NCBI GenBank assembly: GCA_951812925.1
Contig: OX638372.1
Span: forward strand, 5,332,001 to 5,396,000
Reading direction: 5' to 3'
DNA length: 64,000 bases
Origin: Calliopum simillimum
Lineage: Eukaryota; Arthropoda; Insecta; Diptera; Lauxaniidae
Part shown: positions 45,482-57,889 of the stretch, piece after piece
Position numbering within the stretch: the stretch's first letter is position 1
Layout of the letters: each line of letters opens with the position of its first letter
The notes under the pieces: model-generated
The model's database searches: none
What the model saw: only the letters and a program-made list of their open reading frames with translations
Told to the model about the DNA's origin: nothing
Translations under genes and position numbers: made by a program

Positions 45482-48235
45482 CTCTTAATCAAGCTCAAAA
45501 ATACAAAAATGGCAACATTTACGTGGCATAGCCACGTTTAAAATATAGAAATGCTTGTCTAGTCATATCGAGAAAATATTCATTTCAAAAAATTTTACCA
45601 TTGTTATCTTCTCAACAAAACCAAACAATTTTCGTTCATTTCATTATGAAACATTTAATTTTTCCGCAAAATTTTTAGATATGATTCGGTCGTCATGATC
45701 TCTAACAATTGGCTAGTCTCAATCAATAACATCTGAAATAAATTAAAATTTTTTTTCCCAAAGTATGAGTCGCACATAAATTTAACGTCGTATGCAACAG
45801 TGCAATAAATTTTAATAAAAAAATGTATAAAAAGCTGGAAAAAATTTTTTTTGTTGCAACAGTTTCCAATTTACTTAACAGTTACATTTTTATTTTGCAA
45901 TGCACGCGATGCCTAATGTCTGTTTGGGAAAAAAATGGGGAAAAAATGTTTGCTATTTACGATTTTTTCAATTACTCTTAGGATTTAAATATTTTTTGTT
46001 GTTGTTTTTTGAAGTGCTTATTGTTGTCAGAGTTGATTACTTTTATGTCAATAAATTTGTACATAATATTTCATTTTTTCTCATTTTAACTTTTATTTCA
46101 CATACTGACAATAAAGCAACAACAAAAAAAATTTCATCAAATTGCATTTTTGAAAGTATTGATTTTTATAGTGGTTTATTGAATCATTTTTTTTTTATTA
46201 TTTAGTTATACAGGAAATTTAAACTGAATTATGAAGCTCTCTATGGAGCATTTGATTTGTTTCAAATGACAAAAATTTAATAAAAATTGCTGCCATGATA
46301 CAATTAAAAGACCTTAGAATTATCTGCGTATCTGTCTTTCGGATAAAAAAAAAAAAACTATAAAAAATCAAATGCTGAAACTATTCAGACTTCATTATCT
46401 GCATGTTTTTGGTCTAAGTCTCATAGCTTGCTATGCCATGGCATATTGTTGATCAGTTTTCATTTAAACAAAATCACATGTTCATAAATACAAAAACAAG
46501 AACAAACTCAAAATCAAACCCAACATCATAAATGAACCTTGGTCCAAATATGCAAGCGCGCTCTTTTGGGCTTTACATAATCGACTGTAATTCATAATAA
46601 CGAGCAGCAATTCAGAGGCCGCTTTTTATTCATAATAATAAGCAGAATGCAAAATGGTGTCACAAATTTTAACGATTATGTGATGAAAAAAAAGGACAAA
46701 CATTTCGATTTTTATCCTTTATACATATTTTTCATGCAGAAGAATTTACACACACATAGGCAAAACATAAAAGCGGGTCAATTGCGCTGCTGTTGGTAAC
46801 AAACAACAGAAGCAAACGTTGGTAAAGGTTACGTCGCACAAAATGCGCCAATTGTGCCACAGAATTAAGCAATACAATTTGCATACAAACGAGCATATGA
46901 GTACGCATATGTATATGCGTATATATGTAGTGAAGCATGTAAGTGTATGTGTGATAATATTTTGCAAATTTAAACAAAATTTTCTAAATCAATATTTTGC
47001 TTTTACAAAATAAACAAAGCAAATAAAAAAAAAAAAAATATTTCCATCAACAATGTACACATTTACTTATGTCAAGTTTAATACACACACATGAAGAAAT
47101 TGTATATAAATTTCAGTTTATAACCATATATTTTTAACACTTAGCTTGTCTATGTAAGTGATATTTTTGAACGAATGGACAAAAACCTTCATAATAATTT
47201 CGTAAAAATTCAAAAAAGGTTCCATATCTAAGCTTTTTACGACTAAAATTTCATTATAGTAATTTTAATTCAAATGCCTACTTTTTTAGTTTATTTATTT
47301 TGTGATCATAATGGCATTTACCCTACTAAAAAGAGAAACAGCCCAAAAAAGAATTTTTAACCCACTTAAAAATCGCTTATCAGTGTACTTTGCACATATA
47401 AATACACCCACAAACACATTCATAAAACAGCCACTTAAGTATTCAGTTTAAAAAAATTAGCATGTCTACTTGTCGTATTCTGCCACCGTAGCTTCCAAAG
47501 TTCGACTGTATCTGTGTATGCGTATGAGTGCTCATCACATCACATGTTGACTTTTTAATTTGTGAAATTGTATACGCATGAGTATATGTGTGATATTTCA
47601 AATATAATGTGTCTCCGTTATATGTATTTTTAACATAGGGAGGATCATAGTTTTTAACATTTTAAAATTTATTATAAAAAAACCGAAACAATATTTCAAT
47701 GAAGAAAGAATTTATAAGAAGTTTATTAGAGAATTTTGAGCTTCTTGTAGGTATCTGGTACCTAAATCAAGATATTATATTGAATAATACAAAAAACAAT
47801 ATCCCATTTCTTTGACTTAATCTGGCAGCATTGGACAATTTAAAATTTTTAATTTTAGTGTGAAAGATAAACTACATTTTGGTGAGCCTATTGCTCTAAT
47901 ACATTTTTTTTTTTTCATCATGATATCGCATTTTGAAAATTTGGGTTCATATCGTATTTTACACAATACATTCGATTTGCTTATGTAAGACCCAAAAATA
48001 TCCATATACGATATCTTAAAAAAAAAAAATATTAGAGAAAAACCAACTTCAGAAAAAAATTTTCGTTATGATACATAAACTCAAATATAGGCGAAAATTA
48101 CATTTTTTGCAATTTTGAAGTCGAGTTCGGATTCAGCTATCCTCAAACTACGCAAAATGACTATTCTCATTCAAAATCGAAATTCAGATTCATCCCGAAA
48201 CCAACTGAAAATTTAGAGAGAATTATCATTTTTGT
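45482..48235. other. Non-coding stretch
   Basis: AT-rich DNA with CATATG/TATATG words at 46895-46930. The open frames at 45900-46205 and 46732-47013 are not supported as genes. No repeat borders are seen. Confidence 0.45.
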
Positions 48236-48240
48236 TTTTT

Positions 48241-49212
48241 TTTATACCCTACACCCAGGGTATATTCACTTTGTCCTTCCGTTTGTAACGCAGAAAAGGA
48301 GGCGTGGCAGGTATGGAAAAGTAAATACATTCTTGATCAGCGTCACCTCCTGAGTCGATATAGCCATGTCCGTCTGTCTGGCTGGCTGGCTGGCTAGCTG
48401 GCTGGGTGTGTGTGGAAATACATTTTATGGGAAAACTAAGCAAGATAATTCAATGAAGTTTGGTGTACAGCCTCCATCGTAAAAGCTAAATCGGGGGATT
48501 GAAAATGAGCAAAATCGGTAAACGGACACGCCTACCGCCTATACAAAAAATATATTCAAAATGCAATAATAAGAGCATTATTTGCAATAACAGAAGCAAA
48601 ATACACATAAATACTAGAGAAAGTAAGTATAAGCTCTGAGCAACAACTAGGCAAATTCGAACTAGAGAGCGTGGCACCTCCCATATAAACAAAAGTTTCA
48701 AAATGTTATACGGAAAGCGTTTTTTGAGATAACCCAACCAAATTACACTCAAACACTCGGATCTATAAATGCAAGCTATATGCAATATCGAGGTAAACTT
48801 GGACAAGAGGGCGTGGCACCTCCCATACAAGCAAAAGTTTCAAAATTAGATAATGAAAGTGTTTTTTGAGATAATCCAACCAAATTTCACTCAAACACGA
48901 AGAACATTAATTGTAAGCTCTGAGCTTAAAATAGGCGAAGTAGGATCAGAGGGCGTGGCACCTCCTACACAAGCGAAAGTTTCAAAATGCTTTACTGAAA
49001 GATTTTTTTAAGAAAACCTAACCGAATTTTACTCAAACACTCAGACCAGTATGTAAATGCAAGCTCTACGCAAAATCAAGGTAAGCTCGGGGGAGAGGGC
49101 GTGGCACTTCCCATATAGGCAATTTGTTCTTATAATCTCTTAATAATATACTTACAGCGTAGGGTATTTAGTTTTTGGCCAGGCCAAAGATACCACCCTT
49201 ACTAGTTTTTCT
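48241..49212 (+). repeat. Dispersed ~142-bp-monomer family, longest copy
   Basis: It starts TATACCCTACACCCAGGG and ends CACCCTTACTAGTTTTT. After the GCGTCACCTCCTGAG / ATAGCCATGTCCGTCTG entry block come four tandem monomers with GGGCGTGGCACCTCCCATA-type blocks at about 48669, 48811, 48953 and 49099 (142, 142 and 146 bp apart), then the TTGGCCAGGCCAAA exit. It has one or more monomers beyond the 38.2-kb copy, so monomer number varies between copies. There is no coding frame. Confidence 0.88.
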
Positions 49213-50800
49213 TCATTCTGACAAAAACCAATTGAGCACTATTGATTCTACTGAAGGCCTATTTTCGCTAAAAAACATGTTTTTTTGGTCATAACTTTTT
49301 TTTCATCAGAAAATGAATACCCAAGAGTACTTTAGAAATAAAGATAATGCTCTTACAAAAAATTTGGCGTTCAAAAATAATTTTTTTTTTTTTTTTTGGT
49401 ATGGATAATATTTGGTTCCAAAAATCCATTTTTTTACGTTTTTCAATAATGTGGAAAAACGATTTTTTAATCAGAAGCAAGGCATCTAACAAAAAAAGTT
49501 CATAATGCTTAGAATTGTCCAAAAAAATACGTGCAAATTTTTTGAGATAGGGGAAATGTGTGTACCTTGGTCCGAGTGTACCTCGGTCCAAGTGCCGGTG
49601 GCCTCTCAACAGTTGCACGTGTACGATAATGTTCTTCTATGGAATTTTCCACTCATACTACTGACTGATATTAGTAGACTTCAGACCGTCAAGCTGTATG
49701 CGTGTATAAAATGTGACGGAAGATGTGTTTTTGGCTTATAAAAATTAGTTTTTGGAGTAAACTACGAAACGTTTTGTGAGAAACTTACTTGAAATATTTT
49801 AGTTTTACAACTTCAGGAAGGAAGTTTAGTTATTGTTTTAAGCTTTTAGTGTGTTTAAGATGTTTTTATTAATATATGAGTGCTGACAGCTTTTAAAACA
49901 TGCTATCTGTGTGTACCTTGGACTTATGCTTATTTACCAGAGAGCTATTTTCGACGGGCAACCAGGAAGCCATAGTCGCCTTTCAATATAATACTATTAT
50001 TATTATTTACGTGATTAATGTATTTATTTGCAACCATTTTTGTTTAATTAATGGTTTTTTTTAAAATGCACTTTTTTGTGTTATAATTTTAGTTTATGAT
50101 TAATATTTTTTTTATTGAAAAAAATGTTGCTTTTGATTACATAACAAATGGTTCTTTCATAATTTATTACCTATGTACATTGTAATCTCTTTTATTTTTT
50201 ATAGTCCAAGGTACACTTGCATGGTGTACCTTGGACCGTTTGAGGTTCGAACAGAAAAAGTAATATTTCTACTCAAAGGTAAGATATAGAAATATCATTG
50301 CCACGTCATTTGATGCTGCAAGCATTGCATAAATATCACTTAATCAAAAAACTAAAAAATTTTTTTTGGAAAATCCAGCACATTGAAAAAACTGAAAAGC
50401 GGATCAAGGTACACACATCTCCCCTATTTTATAATTTTTCAAAATCGTCAAAAATAATAAAAAAAAAGAAAAAAATTCCAAAAATTCTGAAAAAATTCAT
50501 ACCAATTCTCCGAAGGATTCTTGGCATTTTACATCATACAAAATTTTTTCGTAGATGCCTTGGTTCTAAGTAAACCTAGCATTTTGCTGAAAACTAATTT
50601 GATAAATTTTTTTAAAAAATAAAAAAAAAATAAAAAAACATCTGAAAAAATTCGCGCGTTTCATGCGTTTCATTTTTATTTCTAAAACACTATTGAGTGT
50701 TCATTTCCAAATAAAAAAAAAGTTATGACCTTTTTAGCCAAAATAGGCCTTCAGTAGAATCAATGTGCTCAATTGGTTTTTCTCAGAATGAAAAAAAAAA
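49213..50800. mobile_element. Palindromic repeat split by a pogo-type insertion
   Basis: The left arm (49213-49547) and right arm (50427-50800) are inverse copies: CCAATTGAGCACTATTGATT with TACTGAAGGCCTATTTT on the left, and AAAATAGGCCTTCAGTAGAA with GTGCTCAATTGG on the right. The pogo-architecture element 49550-50424 lies between them near the centre. The ends are poly-A/T and no target duplication could be fixed. The left arm abuts the end of the dispersed ~142-bp-monomer copy. Confidence 0.75.
49550..50424. mobile_element. Non-autonomous pogo-architecture DNA transposon (element P3)
   Basis: The ends GGGGAAATGTGTGTACCTTG (49550) and, inverted, GGGGAGATGTGTGTACCTTG (50424) form a ~26-bp terminal inverted repeat. 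TA flanks both sides (49548-49549 and 50425-50426). TGTACCTTGGTCC-type words recur at 49573 (TGTACCTCGGTCC), 49911 (TGTACCTTGGACT), about 50204 (inverted) and 50224 (direct). No transposase is encoded in the 875 bp. The design matches P1 and P2. Confidence 0.85.
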
Positions 50801-50804
50801 AAAA

Positions 50805-52265
50805 AAAATGATACAGTTATCGTTTTTTAGAGTACCTCTCAATTTTCAGTCGATATCGGGATGATTTTATTTTGCTTCACACAAAATCGACACGGTCTAC
50901 TGTGTAGTCACATTTGGAAGGTTTTTCTGTCAAAATCAAAACTAACATAATGCACTTCTTCAAAAACTTTATCATTTTACTACTTTTGCTTCACAAAGAA
51001 TTTTGTTGCCTCCCACTTTAACATTTTCACCATGGACCGTGAACATTTGTCCACTTTTTCAATAAATTCTGACTAGCTAGAAAACATACTTTCTTACCAC
51101 TCATATGAATTTTTCTCCAAGTCCAAAGCAATTTCCTTTTTTGCATATCCTTTTGGGAACATCTATACCATTTATTCCATGGCCAATATCAAAAAAACAT
51201 CACGAGCCACCCTGCATAATATTAATGAAATTTATATAATTTCATCTTGTTTGTTGTTCATTTATATGTTAATTTCCGGTTCATTTGTGTGCGTGAGGCA
51301 AAACAGGATGAAAAAAAAAACCAACTTTCATTTAAAACTCACACACAAACAAGGAAACAAACAAACGAGCAAAACTCAAATCTAATTAGTCATTTAAGGA
51401 TTATGTGGTGCTAATTTGCTTGACGCGCTAATTTGCCACTCGCACACACATACACACACACACAAATGCGCACCCGCATACGAAAATAATGTGCTTTATA
51501 CAAAATTCACTTGAATTTGTGATTTAACACATAACACTACATTTGTGTAGAAATGTGTGTATGCGTGTGCTTGTGTGCGAGTACAAATACAAAGTGGTGA
51601 GTTTTTGTTATTTGCCACCAAAATGTTAGAGTGGTCTCCATTACTTTTATTGTCCAGTGGAATTCCTGTGTAACATTTGCTCTTGATTACGTTGATACTT
51701 TAATTCTGTTGTTGTTTTTGTTTTTTTCTTTTTTTTTGTTGTTTTTCGTATGTCCTTTTTATTGCTGTAATATCATGTTAAGTGCGAACATTTACGCTTT
51801 TTAATTTGCGCTTTTTTGCCTGAAATAACTCGGACATACATATATATTTCCTGTCGTGTCAAATGCCACAGCGGTGTATCGTTTTACTAAGTACAGTGAG
51901 TGTGTGTGTGTGTGAAGAGAAATTTAAATATTTGCGTATTTTTTTCGATTTTTTTCATTCTAAAGTATCACATAAAAGATGCTTGAGTGTATTACACATC
52001 ACTAAATGCTTAAAGATATTTATATAAATTGCAACAAGTTATATTTGGCCTTATATAAGAAAGAATCCATTTAAATTAATAAAGATGAGTTCTTTGAAGT
52101 ATTTTATTGTTTTCCTGGCTTAAATACAAGTATATTGCTCTAAAAATAACAAATCCTGTTTTTAGCAAATTATTGCCGAATACAACTTTGGTACAAGTAA
52201 AAATAGTTATTTCGATATTTTAATGTTTTTTTTGCGAACAAACAAATCATATTTTTTAAATATTT
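50805..52265. other. Non-coding stretch with CA/TG repeats
   Basis: It holds CACACATA repeats at about 51442-51464 and TGTG repeats at 51555-51575 and 51898-51914. Otherwise AT-rich with no gene. Confidence 0.5.
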
Positions 52266-52272
52266 TGTTGTA

Positions 52273-53037
52273 ATGGGTGTTCCAATAGTACGTGTTGTAC
52301 TTTGTTATCGATTAAAATATCGATTAAAATCTGCATTATCGACCCTTGGCCGCCATACTTTTTGTCATTTTTATCGTGGCAGTATAAGGTTTAGTTATGG
52401 ATCGCTACTCGAAAGAACAACGCATTGAAATGTCAAATTTTGGATTTTAAATTCCAAGTCAATTCCAAAAAATTCAAAATTCCAAAAATTATCTCTTCGG
52501 ACGAGGCTCATTTCCACTTCGGCGGTAATGTTTACAAGCAAAACTGCCATATCTGGGGTTCAGAAAATCTGCAAGTGATCGCAGGGAGGCCAATGCATCC
52601 ACCGCGAGTCACTTTTTTTTTTGTGGCTTATATGTCAACTCTGAGCGGTACCAAACTATGTTTGAGGACTATTTTGTGCCGGAGGTTGAAGCTCCGGATC
52701 TGGACGATATGTGGTTTCAACAGAACGGCACTACATCACATACAGATCATTCGATTTGACGCCGTTAGACTTTTATGTATAGGGTTACACTAAGGATAAC
52801 GTACATGTATGTGAATGATCCAAAGATGATATTACATTGGTGATTCAGGCCATTCCGGAGGCCATACTGCAAAAAATCATCAAAAATATAAGCGAAAGAG
52901 CAATATATCTACGGAATAGTCGCGGTGTGATCCGTGTCCGTGTGATCTTTCGAACGAAATAAAATATTAAGAAAAATTCCGAACCGTATGGGTTTTATTC
53001 AAAATCAAAGTACCACACGTATTATTGGTACTTAGTG
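52273..53037 (+). mobile_element. Internally deleted Tc1/mariner-type element
   Basis: Diverged inverted ends (CCAATAGTACGTGTTGTACT at 52282 and its inverse around 53003-53027, with a few mismatches) enclose a collapsed transposase gene. A TA precedes the left end (52271-52272). The outermost few bases are too diverged to fix the right border exactly. It is about 765 bp, against roughly 1.3 kb expected for an intact relative. Confidence 0.7.
52397..52962 (+). pseudogene. Tc1/mariner-type transposase relic
   Basis: The gene starts MDRYSKEQRIEM at 52397, then most of the helix-turn-helix half is missing and short noise sequence leads to a stop. The catalytic half resumes as IISSDEAHFHFGG, VYKQNCHIWGSENLQVI, then DMWFQQNGTTSHT in another frame, then FDLTPLDFY, and ends near RNSRGVIRVRVIF before a TAA (52960). 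The first catalytic Asp (SDEAHF) is present, the second is changed (FQQN instead of FQQD), and the segment between the second and third is deleted. Several frameshifts exist. Motif order identifies the superfamily, and the WGSEN and DLTPLDF wording recalls the rosa-like branch, which is inference. Confidence 0.8.
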
Positions 53038-53044
53038 ACATTTG

Positions 53045-54780
53045 ACAATTTTTGTCATATTCAAAAACGGACCCCCTTCATGATATTCTCCCTCTTTTCT
53101 TGGATAAACATCTTTGTAACATTCGTATGTGGGTGGGGTAAATATTCATGAATTCATCTGGCAAACCATCAACTACAGATTACTTCAATAATTAGACCAA
53201 AAATAGAAGAATAGGGAAGGGAGACGAGGTTATCTCAAAAACGGATCATATAAAAACGACACTTTTACAACATATTTAAATTATCAATTAGTCTGAAATT
53301 TATGTTGGAAAGACTGAAGGGTTCCATGCAAGAATAATGTGAGTTTTTATTTTATCTAAACATAAAAGGTTTTATAGCCTTCGGAACGATAAAAACAGAA
53401 CTTACCTTCAAAAGTTAAATAGACAAATCTGCAATATCCAATATCATTTGAGTGCTGCCATAACCAGTTTTTACATACACCATTAAATACGTAATCCTCG
53501 CATTGGTATTTGAAGTTCGCAATATTTTCAAGTGTTACACAGCACAATTCAGAACCATCAATTTCCGTTTTTAACAAAATAAAATATTATTTTGTATTTT
53601 ATTTTTATTCTTTCTCTTTCTGTTATTGCCTTAATCTTTTACTGCCGTCGACGCTCATTAATTTTATACGTTATCCTGCGGCAGGCAACATAATCAGTGG
53701 CAATTATAATAATTCAAACAATTTGCTTGACATGCGGTACAACGCGGCGCGAAAGAAAAAAAAACCGAAACACTCATTGAGTTTAAGTGTTGTTACGAAA
53801 TTTCCTACGTTTTTTTTATGTTTTTTGTGGAAGAGCAGACGTTTAAAAAACCGTTTTGTTGTTCTTTTTTTGCTTTTTTGCCCTCCGCTTTAACGATGTC
53901 TCTATTTTCGCTCATTTTATGTTATGTTTTTTTTGTGCTGCTTCTTCTTTAATTTGATGGCACTCATAAAAACAGTAAAACATAAACGAAAGCGGAAATG
54001 CCAAAAAAATTTACTGATTTCAGGCACGCGATGCGTTACGTTACGTACACGCGAAAAACTTGTTTGTTTGTTTGCGTAAAATACGTCTGTGTATGTGTTG
54101 GTGTGTGTCCTTTTGTGTTTTCGAATTTGTTTTTATAATTTTTCTGTTTCTTTGCTTTTTTGTGGGTATTAAAGCGGAAAGCCCACGCGCGTTTCACACT
54201 TTACCTACACAACACAAAGAAAGTGAGATGTTTTCTTTCTTTTGCTGGTACAACATGTTGTATGATTGACATTTAATGCAGGCAGATTTTGTTTTTTATC
54301 CTGCAATTGTGGCTGGCGAAATGAAATTTTATTTATTTTTTTTTTATTTACAAATGGCAATGAATATTAAAATTCACTTAAAAGTTAGCTATTTAAGGTT
54401 TTTTTATTTCTATAAAGCTTTGGCTTATAGTTTAATTTGAATAGTAAAATTTTATTAAATCTTAATCTCTTTAGTAGGAAGGACAAAATTTCTGTTTTGT
54501 TGCAATTTAGTATTTTGTTCGTAATTATTAATTCAGAACGCCAATAAACTTTCACATGCATTTTCAAAACATTTTGTACATTTATACTGTTGATCCTTTA
54601 CTTTTCTTTTATCATTTATATTGTAAATTTTTTTTCTTTTTGTAGTGCCTTCTTTTAATTATTAATTATTACTAATTTCACATTTTTTTAAATTTTTCAA
54701 CTGACTTTTTCAATATTTTTATTTTCACATCAAAATTATTTTTTTCACCCTTTTACTATAATTTTTTCTTTAACACTTCA
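53045..54780. other. Non-coding stretch
   Basis: AT-rich, with a more complex patch at 53640-53760 (CTGCCGTCGACGCTC, ATCCTGCGGCAGGC). The open frames at 53356-53577 (-) and 53510-53893 (+) are not recognised. The part left of 54780 is A-rich when read on the minus strand, as a fly 5' leader would be. Confidence 0.4.
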
Positions 54781-54784
54781 CTTT

Positions 54785-54850
54785 CACTTAACGACGCGCC
54801 GTACTTTCGTTCGTCACCGTTTCAAATACCGACGTTGACTGACTGAAAAA
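54785..54850 (-). promoter_or_regulatory. Possible core promoter on the minus strand (double Inr)
   Basis: On the minus strand TCAGTCAGTC (54846-54837) holds two overlapping initiator matches (TCAGTC; +1 at 54844 or 54840). A CpG-rich block (ACGGTGACGAACG, GTACGGCGCGTCG) follows, then AAGTGAAAGTGAAGTG, the kind of purine-rich wording found in fly 5' leaders. The DPE position is only a weak match and no TATA box is seen. A transcript would run leftward. No coding exon is identified. Confidence 0.33.
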
Positions 54851-55648
54851 TTTTGTTTGTTTGTATGACAAGATATTTCACTGCTGCAAGTGCTCACCTC
54901 ACAAAAGTCTAAAAAAATTATTGGAAAATGCAGTCAAAATCTAAAAGCTTTTCACTCTTATACGCCATTTTGTCTACTACAAAATATTCTATAATCAAAA
55001 AGGTTTCTCTTTATATCTCTTACGCGTGCGCAGCTTTTAAAGAAAATGTTTCCAGCCTCGCACAATTCACGTTGGATTGTGTGTCTGCCCTCGTTGTTGT
55101 TTTCAACTGCGATTCAATAGCGGGTAACACAACACTCACAGGCAGTCGCTTTTTGTATTGCCACTGTTGCATGCTGTCGTCGTAGTCATCGTGTTAAGTT
55201 GTGTAAGTGTGCTAAGTGAGTATCCTTTTTCTTTTTTCATAATTTTGGCGCCTTTTTTTACAGTTGACTTACTTTCTAAAGAAAGTTTCGTGTTAATTTT
55301 TTGTGCTTTTTGACATTTTATTTTATTTGTATTTTTTTGAAACGCATATTTTATTGCTTTGCTTGTTATTGCGGTTTTTATTTATGGCTCTTTTGTTGTA
55401 TTTTTGTTTTTTCATTTGGTGGCAACACGTGAGGACTTTTTTTGTTCTGCAGTGTCATGAAGATGTTATTAATTTTAGTATGGCAATTGCGTGAAATTAT
55501 ATATCGACTGAGTGGATGATTTTGATTTGATTTTTAAAACTGCATTATACATTTTTAATTTTTAATACAAATTTAAAGTTTTAAGAGCTTTTCAGTTTTT
55601 AATTTAAGCTTATAATTTTAATTTTACGGCTTTAATTTTAAGTTTTCT

Positions 55649-56115
55649 ATTTTAAATTTTAAATTTTAAATTTTAAATTTTAAATTTTAAATTTTAAATT
55701 TTTAATTTTTAATTTTTAATTTTTAATTTTTAATTTTTAGTTTTTAATTTTTAATTTTTAATTTTTAATTTTCAATTTTTAATTTTTAATTTTTAATTTT
55801 TAATTTTTAATTTTTAATTTTTAATTTTTAATTTTTAATTTTTAATTTTTAATTTTTAATTTTTAATTTTTAATTTTTAATTTTTAATTTTTAATTTTTA
55901 ATTTTTAATTTTTAATTTTTAATTTTTAATTTTTAATTTTTAATTTTTAATTTTTAATTTTTAATTTTTAATTTTTAATTTTTAATTTTTAATTTTTTAT
56001 TTTTAATTTCTAATATTTAATTTTAGTTTTTAATTTTTAATTTTTAATTTTTAACTTTTAATTTTTAATTTTTAATATTTAATTTTTAGTTTTAAATTTT
56101 TAATTTTTAATTTTT
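55649..56115. repeat. Heptanucleotide satellite, TTTTAAA then TTTTTAA
   Basis: The array opens with about seven TTTTAAA units (55649-55696) and switches to about 55 TTTTTAA units with few changes up to ~56000. It then decays into variants to about 56160. The two unit types have the same 7-bp period, so one base substitution in the unit was amplified. Confidence 0.92.
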
Positions 56116-56169
56116 CGTATCTTATTTCCAATTTTAAATTTTTAACTTTAAATTTTTAAATTTAAGTTT

Positions 56170-57290
56170 GAATTTATCTCTTCATTATCTTAATTTCATT
56201 TTAATTCAAATAGTTGCCATTGTTTCACTCAGAATTCTAAGTATTTCATATATTTTATACCAAACTAGGTACAGATACATGCAGTACAAGAGAACCTCTA
56301 CGCCAGCAATCCAGCAGTTGCCTGTAGCATCCCTGTTGTGATTTGCTTATTAAATTACACCGCAGGTGTTGCCAAGATATGCCGATGCTCAGATTATTGA
56401 AGCGCATATCCTTAATATGTGGGAATTATTTGCATGCCGCATTTGCATGTGGTATGCATAATGTTAATGTAAGCGGCTAAATTATGACGACGAGATCCTT
56501 GACATAAAAGATTCTAAAGCCAAAGCATAAAAATAGCACGGTAAATGGATACAGAAGGCAAATTATGACAAATTACATGTTTTTGTCTGCAGGTTAAAGA
56601 GCTAAACAAATAAGAGAAAATACAAAGGAAAAATTTAAGTGTAGTAATTTTAGACAAAGTGTGCTTTAAATAAAATTTTTTTTGTGTATAAATTTAATGG
56701 GAACACAATTCTTCAAAATAAAAACTACTTAAACTTTACAAATTTAGTCTTTGCAATATTTAATTTGAGGAAACTGTAGTTAAAATTTTTAAACTCAATT
56801 TCCCTATTAGCTTAAGTGCAAATCTCTAACTCTAATTCCTCTGCAAATATTTAGAAATGTGTGCCAACTGCTAAATCAATATTCCCAACCATTTGCAATT
56901 TCCGCACTTTTGCCAAATCTTTCGCACTTCCTTGGCACGCTTGTGTACGTTATCTGTCGGTGATTATCTCATAAAAACTTCATTTATTTCCACATGAAAA
57001 TTTTGCTTAAGTGTTGTTGAAGTGCGCATTAATTAAATCATTTACACCTAAACATTGAAAGTGAAAGAAGCAATAGAAGTGCACTTAAGAAGCAATCGTT
57101 TACTAAGCTATTCATTGGTACATTGAGCAGACTTTTGCTGCTGCCGATGCTGTTACCTGTTAGCAACATTTTTGGTAAATATAACTAATAACGTTGTAAT
57201 TCAATTTGTGCACCAACGAAACATTCATTCCAACTTTCACTCTTTCTCACTCACACTCACTCTAGGTTTAATTTGTTCAAAATTCATGAT
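56170..57290. other. Non-coding stretch
   Basis: Ordinary AT-rich DNA. A more complex patch at 56270-56470 has no open frame or repeat border. Confidence 0.5.
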
Positions 57291-57294
57291 TTCC

Positions 57295-57312
57295 CTCTCT
57301 CTCTCTCTCTCT
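57295..57312. repeat. CT dinucleotide microsatellite
   Basis: Nine CT units on the + strand (GAGA-type on the other). Such tracts can bind GAGA factor in flies, but no promoter is seen here. Confidence 0.85.
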
Positions 57313-57889
57313 GGCACACTTCACGATAAAACACTTAAATTAATGACTTCATAATGAGTCCATAAAAAAGTCATTTTCGTAGAGGAAAAATTTTCACAAA
57401 ATTCAAAAGCAATGACTTTTCGCCCAGACAGGCTCATAGATGGTGCTGGTGGTTGTGGTGTCGAAACTGTTGCAGATTATTAGTCATAACCCATTAGAAG
57501 ATATGTTTGCATAGTCAACATTAATGCGCTCTCTTCCTTTTTAGCAACTGTTTCTCATTTTTCATTCATTTATTCATGCATTCATGTGCTTGTTCAATAT
57601 TTCATTCTTTTCAAGCTTCTCGCCTTCTTTTGTGTGTGCTCCTTTTTTGCATTTTGCTCATTAATGAATCCTTTCTTCTAACTCATAGAAAATTCGTGTC
57701 TGCAGCATAGTATAGTGCTGCACAGTGGGGTAACATCATCATCAGATATTGATTTCTATGTCATTGGCAAAAAATCTTTAAAATAAAATTATACTTTCAT
57801 TCGTCGCTATCTTCCGATACTTCACTTTATTTGGACAGTCAAATGCATTTTTTTAGAGCACATACATAACCTGTATTCAAAATCATTTC

